A stretch of DNA of 64,000 nt from Treponema_I sp045599005 (GCA_045599005.1 JAZRVF010000024.1:50839-114838), one strand, 5' to 3'. Positions 44,538 through 53,262 are shown, counted from the stretch's first letter. Numbers and translations are program-made. The notes: generated by a model not told the origin, from the sequence alone.

Positions 44538-44566
44538 TTGCCAAGTTTTCATATGTGGAGTATAAT
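44538..44566 (+). promoter_or_regulatory. Promoter with adjacent AT-rich inverted repeat
   Basis: TTGCCA (44538-44543), 17 bases, TATAAT (44561-44566). Directly downstream AAAATATTAAA-GAAA-TTTAATATTTT (44572-44597) is a perfect 11-bp inverted repeat, either operator or RNA hairpin. Confidence 0.65.
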
Positions 44567-44613
44567 CTGAAAAAATATTAAAGAAATTTAATATTTTTAA
44601 AGTCAGAGAAATT

Positions 44614-45003
44614 ATGAAATTTTATCCGATCGAAGAATCAGTTGAAGAAACAAAGGTGTTGTCTCAGGATTACAAGTCCGGTCACGAGATTGGTGTAATC
44701 AGATTGGGTGAACATTGTCTTTTTTTCAAACGTCTGTTGAAAACCTACTACATCAAGTATTCAGATTTATTCAGAGCATACCGCAGAGTTCTGCTTGTTC
44801 CGGCAAAAATGTGCTGTGCATCAGGAGATCTTCCTGTCGAGAACCTTGTGATCCATAACTCGAAGGATCAGGAAGTTGCCGTGATCAGTGTGCCAGGTGC
44901 AAAAGCGGGCATTCTTCTGCTTGAGGAACTGAAGCTTAAATCTCCGGCCACAATTCTTGTATGTCCGGAAAAGAAAAAAAACGGAAAGGATTCTGACAAA
45001 TGA
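44614..45003 (+). CDS. Unknown 129-residue protein
   Basis: A soluble protein I do not recognise. It alternates strands and helices, begins MKFYPIEESVEETKVLS and ends with a Lys-rich tail. A central FFKRLLKTYYIKYSDLFRAYRRV stretch is basic and aromatic. Its stop overlaps the start of the next gene (ATGA), so the two are coupled and may act together. It has its own promoter with an inverted repeat. No ribosome-binding site better than AGAGAAA is seen. Confidence 0.75.
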   Translation: MKFYPIEESVEETKVLSQDYKSGHEIGVIRLGEHCLFFKRLLKTYYIKYSDLFRAYRRVLLVPAKMCCASGDLPVENLVIHNSKDQEVAVISVPGAKAGILLLEELKLKSPATILVCPEKKKNGKDSDK

Positions 45004-45506
45004 CATCATCTGAGTTCCTGGACAAACTGCTTCCCCTGTACAAAGAATATTACGATCTGATTTCAGAGGATATTCTTCCGCCTTTCAAGGCAGAGGCAAA
45101 ATTTGTCTCCCATGTTGAACAGTATTTTCTTGTTCATTCGGCAAAACTCTCAGACATTGATTCTGCTGAGCATCTGTACTTTGCAGCTGAGGAGAATTTA
45201 TCCCTTGAAAAACTTTCGGATCTGGCGAAACTTGCCTGGGAAGACGGTCTGAAAGATGTTGTTCCCTATTACGGGCACAGGAATTCTGATGTGACGGTGA
45301 TTGTTGTCTGTGACAGTGCGGATGAGGCTGTCGCTGAGAACTGCAGAAAAATCCGCTACTCAAAGACATATAAGTTCATGATCTACGGTTGGAGTAATTT
45401 CAAGCTGGTTGTTGTGGATCTTAAATCTGGAAAAGTCCTTTCCAATGCACATGGTGCGGAGACAAAGGATTATATCAGAAAATTCATGAAAAAATGCGGT
45501 CTGTAA
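45000..45506 (+). CDS. Unknown 168-residue protein coupled to the preceding gene
   Basis: A soluble acidic protein with an alpha-helical N-terminal half and a C-terminal half of alternating strands (VTVIVVCDSADEAV, KFMIYGWSNFKLVVVDLKSGKVL). I do not recognise the family. The ATG overlaps the upstream stop by four bases. A GGAAAG stretch about 12 bases upstream may serve as ribosome-binding site. Confidence 0.75.
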   Translation: MTSSEFLDKLLPLYKEYYDLISEDILPPFKAEAKFVSHVEQYFLVHSAKLSDIDSAEHLYFAAEENLSLEKLSDLAKLAWEDGLKDVVPYYGHRNSDVTVIVVCDSADEAVAENCRKIRYSKTYKFMIYGWSNFKLVVVDLKSGKVLSNAHGAETKDYIRKFMKKCGL

Positions 45507-45534
45507 GGAACATGTTTCCCTGCTGACAGCTTTT

Positions 45535-45540
45535 TATAAT
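45535..45540 (+). promoter_or_regulatory. Probable -10 box of cstA
   Basis: TATAAT 35 bases before the cstA ATG; no good -35 sequence at normal spacing, so activation or read-through from upstream is possible. Confidence 0.4.
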
Positions 45541-45575
45541 TTTTGTTTTATTTCCTAAAAGGAGGAAAAAAAAAG

Positions 45576-47279
45576 ATGGCACTGATTATTATTCTTGCCG
45601 CTATCGCTTTGCTCGTCGTAGGTTATGTTTTCTACGGCTCATGGCTTGCAAAGCAGTGGGGAATCGACCCTGCAAAAAAGACACCTGCTCTTACAATGGA
45701 AGACGGTGTTGACTACGTAGCTGCCAAACCGGCAGTTCTTATGGGACACCACTTCTCATCCATCGCCGGAGCCGGTCCTATCAACGGTCCTATCCAGGCA
45801 GCAATTTTCGGATGGGTTCCTGTATTCCTGTGGTGTATTGTCGGTGGTATTTTCTTCGGTGGACTCCAGGACTTCGGTTCACTGTTTGCTTCTATCCGTC
45901 ACGACGGAAAATCTGTTGGTGAGATCATCAAATCATCAATGGGAACAAAAGCAAAGAAACTGTTCATCATTTTCGCACTGCTGGTTCTGATCCTGGTTAT
46001 CGCTTCTTTCGTAAACGTTGTTGCAGGTACATTCCTTACAGCTGACGATGCTCCCATGGGATTTGTTACAAACCCCACAGGAAATCAGACAACAGCTATG
46101 ATTTCTTTCCTCTTCATCGTTCTCGCAATCATCTACGGTATCCTTACAAACAAATGCGGAGTTAAGACTCTTCCTGCCACAATCATCGGAATTGTTGCAA
46201 TCGTTGCAATCGTTATTCTCGGTCTGAACTGTGGTCTTGCCCTTAACCGCAACACATGGATCGTTCTTATCGGTCTTTACATTGCAGTTGCATCTCTGAT
46301 TCCTGTATGGATCATGCTCCAGCCCCGCGACTACCTTTCTTCATACCTTCTGTATGCTATGATGGCAATCGCTATTGTCGGTATCGTGATCTCTTCTTTC
46401 ACAGGAACAGCTTCTTTCACACTGCCTGCTTTCAACGGTTGGGTAGTAAACGGAAGCTTCATTTTCCCCACACTGTTCATTACAGTTGCCTGTGGTGCAT
46501 GTTCCGGTTTCCATGCTTTGATCGCTTCCGGTACATCATCAAAACAGCTTGACAACGAAAAGAACGCCAAAGCTATCGGTTACGGTTCAATGTTGATCGA
46601 ATCAGCTCTGGGTATCATCTCTATGCTGGCTGTCGGTATGGTATGGGCAAAATACAAGGCAAACGGATTCGGATCTCCTTCTGCAGCATTCGGTGCCGGT
46701 ATTGCTATCATGTTCGGTGCTGAAGGAACTTCAATCTACAACACAATCAACGCTCTGCTGACACTGGCTGTATCTGTATTCGCTCTTACATCACTTGACT
46801 CAGCAACACGTCTGAGCCGCTTCATGTTCGGTGAGCTCTTCCTTAAAGATGATGAGGCAACATGGAAAGATGCAAAGAATCCTGTACGCAAAGTTCTGGC
46901 AAACCCTCTCGTAGGTACAGCATTCATGGTTATCGTTGGATGTATCCTCGGTGGTCTTAAACTGTCTGCAATCTGGGCTCTCTTCGGATCAGCAAACCAG
47001 CTGCTGGCTGGTATCGCTCTTATGGCAGTTGCTGCATGGCTCGGCCAGGTTGGAAAGAACAACAAAATGTTCTACATTCCTATGGTATTCATGCTTGCAG
47101 CTACACTGACACAGCTTGTGATCACTGTCATCAACCAGTGCAAAGTTATCGGTGCTGGTGCTGCAGTATGGGGCAACTGGTTCCAGCTCTGCTTCGCTGC
47201 TGCAATGGCAATTCTGGCTGTAATCCTCGTTATCGAAGGCTGCCAGACATTTGCCAAACAGGCAAAAAAAAGCAAGTAA
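45576..47279 (+). CDS. cstA: CstA-family carbon starvation protein (peptide or pyruvate transporter)
   Basis: A 567-residue membrane protein with about 14-16 helices. Family blocks are GHHFSSIAGAGPINGPIQAAIFGW, FFGGLQDFGSLFASIRHDGKSVGEII, VACGACSGFHALIASGTSSKQL and SLDSATRLSRF. CstA proteins import peptides or pyruvate during carbon limitation. The ATG at 45576 is preceded by a full AGGAGG; an in-frame upstream extension to 45543 is not needed. It is a monocistronic unit ending in a strong terminator. Length is shorter than E. coli CstA (about 700) and closer to the Gram-positive forms. Confidence 0.93.
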   Translation: MALIIILAAIALLVVGYVFYGSWLAKQWGIDPAKKTPALTMEDGVDYVAAKPAVLMGHHFSSIAGAGPINGPIQAAIFGWVPVFLWCIVGGIFFGGLQDFGSLFASIRHDGKSVGEIIKSSMGTKAKKLFIIFALLVLILVIASFVNVVAGTFLTADDAPMGFVTNPTGNQTTAMISFLFIVLAIIYGILTNKCGVKTLPATIIGIVAIVAIVILGLNCGLALNRNTWIVLIGLYIAVASLIPVWIMLQPRDYLSSYLLYAMMAIAIVGIVISSFTGTASFTLPAFNGWVVNGSFIFPTLFITVACGACSGFHALIASGTSSKQLDNEKNAKAIGYGSMLIESALGIISMLAVGMVWAKYKANGFGSPSAAFGAGIAIMFGAEGTSIYNTINALLTLAVSVFALTSLDSATRLSRFMFGELFLKDDEATWKDAKNPVRKVLANPLVGTAFMVIVGCILGGLKLSAIWALFGSANQLLAGIALMAVAAWLGQVGKNNKMFYIPMVFMLAATLTQLVITVINQCKVIGAGAAVWGNWFQLCFAAAMAILAVILVIEGCQTFAKQAKKSK

Positions 47280-47337
47280 TCAGTTCTGAGTCTTGAGGAC
47301 TGACCTTCGCGGCCGGTCCCTTGAATCCTGATTTATA

Positions 47338-47380
47338 AAGCCCGCATCTGGGATTTTTTTCCGGGTGCAGGCTTTTTTTT
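47338..47380 (+). terminator. Terminator of cstA
   Basis: AAGCCCGCATCTGG and CCGGGTGCAGGCTT form a 14-bp stem (one mismatch, two G-U pairs) followed by eight Ts. A further weak hairpin lies at 47297-47319. Confidence 0.85.
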
Positions 47381-47463
47381 CATTTTCTTTACGGAAATAT
47401 CCCAGCGGAAAAATCCCTACGGACAGTAAAAAATAATATGTATAAAAAGGACGGTAAGGAATG

Positions 47464-47557
47464 CGGCAACTGGCAAAAACACTCACAAGGCTGAGTAATA
47501 GTTCCCCTGCCGCCTTGCGCGTGTAGCGATGCTAGCTAGCGGTTTTGGCAGTTGCTG
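47464..47557. repeat. Inverted-terminal-repeat element, copy B
   Basis: A 94-bp relative of the element at 10829-10936, in opposite orientation. Its ends CGGCAACTGGCAAAAAC and GGTTTTGGCAGTTGCTG are inverted repeats (three mismatches in 17). The 60-bp core matches copy A at 49 positions by my count, including TGCGCGTGTAGCGA and GCTAGCTAGCGG. With the cstA terminator (47338-47380) and the DUF554 promoter it accounts for most of the gene-free stretch 47280-47671. Confidence 0.75.
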
Positions 47558-47633
47558 TCTGACTGGTGGTTTTTTTATAGTTTGATTCAGATTCTGTCCG
47601 TGAATGGATAATTCCGTTTTCCTATTGAGTTTA

Positions 47634-47662
47634 TTGATTTTACAGGGACTTTTGAATAAAGT
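47634..47662 (+). promoter_or_regulatory. Promoter of the DUF554 gene
   Basis: TTGATT (47634-47639), 17 bases, TAAAGT (47657-47662), 9 bases, ATG. The leader would be about two or three bases. Confidence 0.55.
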
Positions 47663-47671
47663 CGGATTATT

Positions 47672-48379
47672 ATGTTAGCGGTATTTGTCAATTGTATTGC
47701 GGTTATTGCAGGCTCTATCGTAGGCTGCCTTTTTACACGCAGAATTACAGAAGAATTTTCCAATACGGTGCAGAATGCGGCCGGTATTGTGACAATGGTT
47801 CTCGGAATCGAGATGGCACTTAAGTACAACAGCATCATCTGTATCGTACTTTCTCTGATTCTGGGAGGTATTCTTGGTACCTGGATTGATATTGACGGAG
47901 CGATTCTTAAGCTTGGCGGCAAAATCGAGAAAATGGTGCAGAAAAAGCCTGCTGAATCTCAGGGAAACAGCAAGAATTTTGCCTATGCTTTTCTGAACGC
48001 ATCTGTTCTTTTCTGCGTCGGTGCAATGGCAATCCTTGGCTCTTTTGAAGCCGGCATCAGACACGATTACACAATCATCTTTACAAAATCGGTTCTCGAC
48101 GGATTCATGGCAATTGTTTTTGCCGCCTCAATGGGAATCGGTACAATTTTCTCAGCACTGAGCATTTTTGTGTATCAGGGTGTGCTTACCCTGCTTTCGT
48201 CCTTCATTGCTCCATATATCAACGATATGATGCTTACAGAGCTTTCTGCATGCGGCGGTGTGATGATCATAATGATCGGACTGAACCTGCTGCGGCTCTG
48301 CAAAATCAAGACTGCAAATTATCTTCCTGCTCTGCTGATTGTGGTGGCTTATCAGCTGATTGTCCCTCTTTTCGGTTGA
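47672..48379 (+). CDS. DUF554 family membrane protein
   Basis: A 235-residue protein with about seven membrane helices. The family opening (FVNCIAVIAGSIVGCLF) and the segments GIVTMVLGIEMALK, FVFCVGAMAILGS-like CVGAMAILGSFEAG and KSVLDGFMAIVFAASMGIG identify DUF554 (YdfK/YqgA-like), whose function is unknown. There is no ribosome-binding site, and the promoter ends 9 bases before the ATG. It is convergent with the 48391 gene, 11 bases away. Confidence 0.88.
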   Translation: MLAVFVNCIAVIAGSIVGCLFTRRITEEFSNTVQNAAGIVTMVLGIEMALKYNSIICIVLSLILGGILGTWIDIDGAILKLGGKIEKMVQKKPAESQGNSKNFAYAFLNASVLFCVGAMAILGSFEAGIRHDYTIIFTKSVLDGFMAIVFAASMGIGTIFSALSIFVYQGVLTLLSSFIAPYINDMMLTELSACGGVMIIMIGLNLLRLCKIKTANYLPALLIVVAYQLIVPLFG

Positions 48380-48390
48380 TTCCGTTCAGT

Positions 48391-49911
48391 TTAATGTTCC
48401 TGCTGCTGCTCTGGACTGGCGGCAGGTAATTCCTTCAGGGATTTTTTTACGGCTTCCTCATAGGCCGCTTCCTGTTCTTCTGTTAGCAGTTCTTTTGCAT
48501 AAAGGGACTGCTCGAAAAGAGTTCCAGCTTTCAGAAGATTCTCCTCTGCATTACAGGAGTCCGAAGTTTTTTCTGCCAGCATCTGAAGATATTCTTTTGG
48601 CGCAAGATTCTTTGTGTAGACTGTCCCCAGTTCTGCGCCTCGTTCCGTAAGCTGCACAAAAAGTCTTGTGAGACGACTGATTTCTTTACGTTTTTCTTCC
48701 GATTTCTTCGCAAGTTTTGCCAGTTCCTCAAAATGGCGCGAAATCTTTTTCTGATTTTCTGTCATGCGGCTGTAATCTTTTTTCTCTTTTTTACCAAGGC
48801 TTGCAAAAAATTCTGCAATTGAAGCAAAGAAACTGCGGATTGTCTTTAAAAGTTTACGCTCTTTCAGAAAAGCCCTCACTTTCTTGCTGAACAGCGGAGA
48901 AACAAGAAAAACAATGAGTGCCGTTACTGCAATAATGATGAAAGTTTTTCTGATGATCTCAGAGAGCGCCTCATTGGATGGAGATGTCTGCGCCTCCTGC
49001 TGCACAATGTCAGGAAAACTCTGCTGAGTCTGTCTCTGGATGAATTCGTTCAGGTGGCGGGTTTCCTCTTCATTCAGCTGGAACAGTTCAGAAAGTCTGA
49101 GAAGAAGTCTCCAGAACCAGGAAAAATCCAGACGGAGGGGAATCAGTGCAAAAAGGCCGGCTGGAATCAGGGCGATCAATGGCGCAAAAAAGCGGTTCAG
49201 GAACTGTGGTTTTGTGTACTCACGGATCTGGGGCAGAGAAAGTGAGAAAAAACTGTGTTCTTTGTACAGGAAAGATGTGTACCAGTAGCCTGCCAGATTC
49301 AGCCCGTCGGAAATTCCAACCAGAATCCATGGGATAAGACCGATTTCTGTGCCTGAAATCTCAAGGACGCAGGCAAAAAGTGTCTCAAGGATCATGGCAA
49401 AGGAGAAGGAACTCATCACGGACTTAAGTGACCGGCCGCTTTTTGCAAGAAGGTCACTGTTGTCATGGAGGAATTCAATGAAAGACATTGTGTTCTGGTT
49501 TTCGGAATTTTGATCCTCTGCCAGTTTTTCGTCGATTCTGTCCATAAGTAAATAATTGCTGAGAAAACTGGATGACACATTCAGGGTCATTGACAGCTGA
49601 AGAAAAACTGCGAGAATCCCGATGACAATGTTCTGGTCAGGAAAAATGAATCTGTATGCCAGTCCTGTCAGGACACAGAAGATGATCAGCAGACGGATGA
49701 AGGCTGCAAAAGACAGAGTTCTGCCGCGGCTTTGAAGGATAAAGTTGACCAGCTCAAGGGAAAGTCCTGCAATGATCAGAAAGGCGGGCAGAATCACCGG
49801 TGAGAAAAGATATACATCCGGCAGAAAACGCTGGATAAGAGAGAGAAAGGCCAGAATCGTAAAAAAAGATGAGAAGATTCCAAGAAGCGAGGTGATCATT
49901 CGTTTTTCCAC
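48391..49911 (-). CDS. Large membrane protein of a MoxR/DUF58 operon
   Basis: A 506-residue protein with about six membrane helices in the first 270 residues, another near 320-340, then a Lys/Glu-rich cytoplasmic coiled part (about 345-500). I recognise no catalytic motif. It is the last of three coupled genes, MoxR ATPase, DUF58 protein and this one, overlapping the DUF58 gene by 16 bases. MoxR-DUF58 operons commonly end in membrane proteins of diverse type, such as von Willebrand or transglutaminase proteins. This one lacks a visible MIDAS (DxSxS) or transglutaminase triad. Confidence 0.8.
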   Translation of the reverse strand: MEKRMITSLLGIFSSFFTILAFLSLIQRFLPDVYLFSPVILPAFLIIAGLSLELVNFILQSRGRTLSFAAFIRLLIIFCVLTGLAYRFIFPDQNIVIGILAVFLQLSMTLNVSSSFLSNYLLMDRIDEKLAEDQNSENQNTMSFIEFLHDNSDLLAKSGRSLKSVMSSFSFAMILETLFACVLEISGTEIGLIPWILVGISDGLNLAGYWYTSFLYKEHSFFSLSLPQIREYTKPQFLNRFFAPLIALIPAGLFALIPLRLDFSWFWRLLLRLSELFQLNEEETRHLNEFIQRQTQQSFPDIVQQEAQTSPSNEALSEIIRKTFIIIAVTALIVFLVSPLFSKKVRAFLKERKLLKTIRSFFASIAEFFASLGKKEKKDYSRMTENQKKISRHFEELAKLAKKSEEKRKEISRLTRLFVQLTERGAELGTVYTKNLAPKEYLQMLAEKTSDSCNAEENLLKAGTLFEQSLYAKELLTEEQEAAYEEAVKKSLKELPAASPEQQQEH

Positions 49912-50999
49912 GGCAATTCTCCTTGAAGCTGCAGAAGTTCACCTTCTGTACACACACTTTCAGGACCAAGCCTGATGAATTTTACTCCTGTAGGCAGCAT
50001 GAAGCGGATTCTGTTCTCGAATTCATCAGGATTCTCATTCTCTGCGGAATAATCTTTACGCTGTACAATAGAAAGCATGTCCAGAATACTGTTGATTTTC
50101 TCCAGCGATGAGTCTCCGGAAGGGACAAAGGGATTGTCATTGATGCCTTCCACTGATCCATAGCAGGCAAATCCGCAGTTCTGTCTGTAAAGGGAAATCT
50201 GCTCTATGACAGCCGCCGCCTGTTCAACTGCTTTCTCCGTGTATTCATAGCGTTTCTCCAGGGGATAGCTTTGGGCACAGAGATTCAGCAATACAAAAAC
50301 GGGACAGTTGAATGTGTGAAGGAATTCATTTGTGTAGAAACTTCCCATCCGGGCACTGGTCGTCCAGTTTATGCGGCGCATCTCGTCTCCGTTCTGGTAG
50401 GGCCTGACTGAACGGCGCATTGTGATGTCCTCAAAGGAAGGATTCTGTGTGTAAAGGGAGCCCTGAACCTGAAGAGGTGTAAGTTCCAGAAGGTAGTCTG
50501 AGCGGGCAGGACGGACAATTACGTTTACAGTGTCATCAAAGACTGTTGTAAGTGTGAAGATGCCCGACCAGTCCGTGCATTCCATTGCGATGGGTCCCAC
50601 TGTAAACGCGCCCCGGCTGCCTGCGTGTATGCTGTATGAAAAAGTCCTGACTTCGTAGGGACGGAGTGAGAACACTGTGCGCCCTTCGTCAGCGGCGACG
50701 GAAAGGCTTCCCGTGCTGTCATAAAGATAGCACAGGGACAATGGCAGAAAACTGTGGTTTTCAATGAACACCGTGACTGTTACCCGTTCGCCTTTTGCAA
50801 GACGCAGGGTTCTGACGGAATGCCGTGCGAAAAGTGATTTCTCCGCGGTTCTGATCTGCCAGTAACTGAAAATGTAGACAAGAAGATAGAGTCCGCAGAA
50901 AAAACGCACTGAAACCACCGGTATCACCAGGAACAGAATCACTGACAGGACGAGAAGACTTTTGAAAAGCGGATTGGCCCGGATTTTCTGGTTCATCAC
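49896..50999 (-). CDS. DUF58 domain protein
   Basis: A 367-residue protein with two N-terminal membrane helices (about residues 12-45), a beta-rich region and the DUF58 core RPYQNGDEMRRINWTTSARMGSFYTNEF. Proteins of this type are partners of MoxR AAA+ ATPases and are thought to help assemble or activate other proteins. The start overlaps the MoxR stop by four bases (ATGA), and its end overlaps the next gene. Confidence 0.9.
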   Translation of the reverse strand: MMNQKIRANPLFKSLLVLSVILFLVIPVVSVRFFCGLYLLVYIFSYWQIRTAEKSLFARHSVRTLRLAKGERVTVTVFIENHSFLPLSLCYLYDSTGSLSVAADEGRTVFSLRPYEVRTFSYSIHAGSRGAFTVGPIAMECTDWSGIFTLTTVFDDTVNVIVRPARSDYLLELTPLQVQGSLYTQNPSFEDITMRRSVRPYQNGDEMRRINWTTSARMGSFYTNEFLHTFNCPVFVLLNLCAQSYPLEKRYEYTEKAVEQAAAVIEQISLYRQNCGFACYGSVEGINDNPFVPSGDSSLEKINSILDMLSIVQRKDYSAENENPDEFENRIRFMLPTGVKFIRLGPESVCTEGELLQLQGELPWKNE

Positions 51000-51964
51000 T
51001 TGTGGGGTTTGAAAGCCGGAACAGGAATCATTGCGAGCAGTTCCTGTGTGACTGAATCAGCAGTGTGTCCGCGCAGGAGGGCTTCTCCTGAAAGGATCAG
51101 GCGCTTCCTGAACACAGGCAGACAGAGTGTCTTTATGTCTTCCGGTGTGATGTAACTGCGTCCGCTGATTGCCGCAAAAGCCTGGCTTGCTTTGAACAGC
51201 GCGATGGAACCGCGGGGTGAGATACCTGTTTTGATGCGTGTGTCGTTTCTTGTTGCGGAAACAATCGCAAGAAGATAATCAAGGACACTTTCGTCAGCAT
51301 GGATGTTCGCGCAGTATCTGCGGCATTCCATGATGGATTCCGCATTCAGGACCGGTGCGAGTCCGGTGAATGTGGACTGGGAACTGCGGTCTGCAAGAAT
51401 GATTGCTTTCTCAGTCTGGACTTCAGGATAGCCAATGCTCAGGGACAGCATGAATCTGTCTTTCTGCGCTTCCGGAAGAGGAAAAGTCCCCTCGGATTCA
51501 ACCGGGTTTTCCGTGGCAATCACAAAAAAAGGTTCTGAAATCGGATGGTTCTCGCCATCAACGCTGACATTTGATTCTGCCATTGCCTCAAGAAGTGCTG
51601 ACTGGGTGCGCGGTGTTGCACGGTTAAGTTCGTCAACCAGAAGCAGGTTTGTAAGCACAGGCCCTGCACGGAAAGAAAACTCTCCTGTTTTGGGCGACCA
51701 TACGGAGCTTCCTGTAATGTCGGAAGGCATAAGATCCGGTGTGCACTGGATGCGCGCAAAGGGCAGATCCAGTGATTTTGCAAGAGTTTTCGCCAGAACT
51801 GTTTTGCCGGTTCCGGGAACGTCTTCAAGAAGAACATGGCCGCCGGCGAAGACAGCTGTCAGAAGCATTTTGATCACATCGTCTTTGCCGAGAAAAACAT
51901 TCTGGACTGCCTGCACAACCTGTGAGGCTGTTTTTTCAATTGTTTGGGAATCAGAAACTGTCAT
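50996..51964 (-). CDS. MoxR-family AAA+ ATPase
   Basis: About 322 residues: Walker A EDVPGTGKT, FARIQCTPDLMPSDITG, Walker B LLLVDELNRATPRTQSALLEAM, sensor segment VIATENPVESEGTFPLPEAQKDRF and a C-terminal lid. MoxR ATPases act as chaperones with DUF58 and membrane partners, which follow here. The frame is open to 52171. I prefer ATG 51964, because TATACT ends 6 bases before it in the same leaderless layout as other genes here. ATG 51982, with AAGGA upstream, is the alternative start. Confidence 0.92.
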   Translation of the reverse strand: MTVSDSQTIEKTASQVVQAVQNVFLGKDDVIKMLLTAVFAGGHVLLEDVPGTGKTVLAKTLAKSLDLPFARIQCTPDLMPSDITGSSVWSPKTGEFSFRAGPVLTNLLLVDELNRATPRTQSALLEAMAESNVSVDGENHPISEPFFVIATENPVESEGTFPLPEAQKDRFMLSLSIGYPEVQTEKAIILADRSSQSTFTGLAPVLNAESIMECRRYCANIHADESVLDYLLAIVSATRNDTRIKTGISPRGSIALFKASQAFAAISGRSYITPEDIKTLCLPVFRKRLILSGEALLRGHTADSVTQELLAMIPVPAFKPHK

Positions 51965-51970
51965 GAAGTC

Positions 51971-51999
51971 AGTATAATCCATTGTCCTTACTATGAAAA
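51971..51999 (-). promoter_or_regulatory. Possible leaderless promoter of the MoxR operon
   Basis: Minus strand TTTTCA (51994-51999), 17 bases, TATACT (51971-51976), 6 bases, ATG 51964. Confidence 0.45.
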
Positions 52000-52023
52000 G
52001 AAACAATTCCTGAAAAAGAGCTG

Positions 52024-52117
52024 TCATGTCTGGCGGAATGAAATGTCCCGATGGTGGAGGCATAAAACTGTCATGCTGAGTGGACTGAACGCGGTGAATG
52101 AAGTCGAAACATCTGTC
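52024..52117. repeat. Degenerate relative of the 25.8-kb repeat
   Basis: CTGTCATGTCTGGCGGAATG (52024 on) and ACTGTCATGCTGAGTGGACTG (52068 on) are two diverged units; the second ends GAAGTCGAAACATCTGTC. The CTGTCATG-TGAG...GTCGAAACATC pattern is shared with the array at 25968-26024. Confidence 0.55.
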
Positions 52118-52171
52118 ACCTGTTAACAGTATTGCAGGGAATTTTTTTTTGTTTTTTTTGAAAAAAAACAT

Positions 52172-52224
52172 TTGACAGAATTGAGCAACCGGTTTACCAT
52201 ATTGTTATGAGCAATCGGTTGCGC
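52172..52224 (+). promoter_or_regulatory. lacI-family gene promoter with two operator-like sites
   Basis: TTGACA (52172-52177), 17 bases, TACCAT (52195-52200), 6 bases, ATG 52207. GAGCAACCGGTTTACC (52183-52198) fills the spacer and GAGCAATCGGTTGCGC (52209-52224) overlaps the start codon; both fit a LacI-type palindrome also found at 56824. A 21-bp T/A inverted repeat (about 52150-52170) lies just upstream. Confidence 0.75.
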
Positions 52225-53262
52225 AATTCTTCAGGTGAAAATTCTCTCAAAACAATGACATTGAAAGACATTGCTGATGAACTTGGAATATCCAAATCCA
52301 CAGTCTCAAGAGTTCTTTCAGGTACTGGAAGAATCAGTGAGGAGACTAGAAAGAAAGTCCTGGATTATGCCGCCGACCATGATTACAGACCGAACATTGT
52401 TGCAAAAGGTCTTGCCACCTCACGCTCCTACAACATCGGGGTGATTCTTCCGGATGAGAACGTGTATTCCGACATACCTTTTTTCCACAGATGTCTTGCC
52501 GGAATTACAAGGGAAGCTGCGTCAAAGGGATATGATCCTCTGATTCTGGTCTCTGAGGACAATTCCACAGATCATCTGAAACGGGTTCTCATGCAGAACA
52601 AGGCAGACGGTGTGATAATCACACGGCTTATGGAAGATGACAGCAGAATCAGGTTGCTTAAAGAAAGCTCAGTGCCTTTTATCGTTATCGGTTCCGGAAC
52701 GGAAGAGGGGATCTGTCAGGTGGACACTGACAATGAGGAAGCAAGTTTCTCTTTCACGGAACAGCTGATAGAAAGAGGATGCACCCGTTTTCTTATGCTG
52801 TGCGGATCTTTGGATATCACGGTAAACAGGCTCAGAAAAGCCGGATTTGAGAAGGCTGTGGCAAAGTACAGTGAGAAAGGAGTCTGCTGTAAAATCTGTG
52901 CGGAAAACAATGTTGCGGAAGATGTGGTTCGGAATCTGACAGAGAATGCGGATTTCAGACCTGACTGCATGATTTTCGGGGATGATGTCCTTTGTTCTTT
53001 TGCTATGGAATGGATAGAGAAAAATAACCTTCGTGTTCCGGATGATGTGCAGGTTGCTTCCCTTTACAACAGCAGTCTGCTTGAACGGTACGGATGTATT
53101 CATGCGGTGGATGCGGATGCCTCTGCGGCGGGTAAGGCTGCGGCGGAACTGCTGCTTAAGAAGCTCACCGGTGAAAATGTTTCCGACAGGAATGCGATCA
53201 GATACAGCCTTGTTTTCAGGGATTCTTCTGCTGCCCGTTGCGGCATGGCAGTTGAGATATAA
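52207..53262 (+). CDS. LacI-family repressor of the galactan locus
   Basis: A 351-residue regulator. The LacI helix-turn-helix is at residues 19-45 (LKDIADELGISKSTVSRVLSG) with the hinge following, then a periplasmic-binding-protein-like sugar sensor. It probably represses the galactan genes downstream and its own promoter; the inducer is likely galactobiose, galactose or a relative (inference). The ATG at 52207 follows the -10 box by 6 bases, so translation may be leaderless; ATG 52255 just before LKDIADELG is an alternative start. The extra N-terminal residues from 52207 are encoded by the second operator. Confidence 0.92.
   Translation: MSNRLRNSSGENSLKTMTLKDIADELGISKSTVSRVLSGTGRISEETRKKVLDYAADHDYRPNIVAKGLATSRSYNIGVILPDENVYSDIPFFHRCLAGITREAASKGYDPLILVSEDNSTDHLKRVLMQNKADGVIITRLMEDDSRIRLLKESSVPFIVIGSGTEEGICQVDTDNEEASFSFTEQLIERGCTRFLMLCGSLDITVNRLRKAGFEKAVAKYSEKGVCCKICAENNVAEDVVRNLTENADFRPDCMIFGDDVLCSFAMEWIEKNNLRVPDDVQVASLYNSSLLERYGCIHAVDADASAAGKAAAELLLKKLTGENVSDRNAIRYSLVFRDSSAARCGMAVEI

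Noticed and set aside
51965..52171. Long N-terminal extension of the MoxR ATPase
   Set aside because: It reads through the repeat at 52024-52117 and a T/A-rich stretch; family proteins start near 51964.
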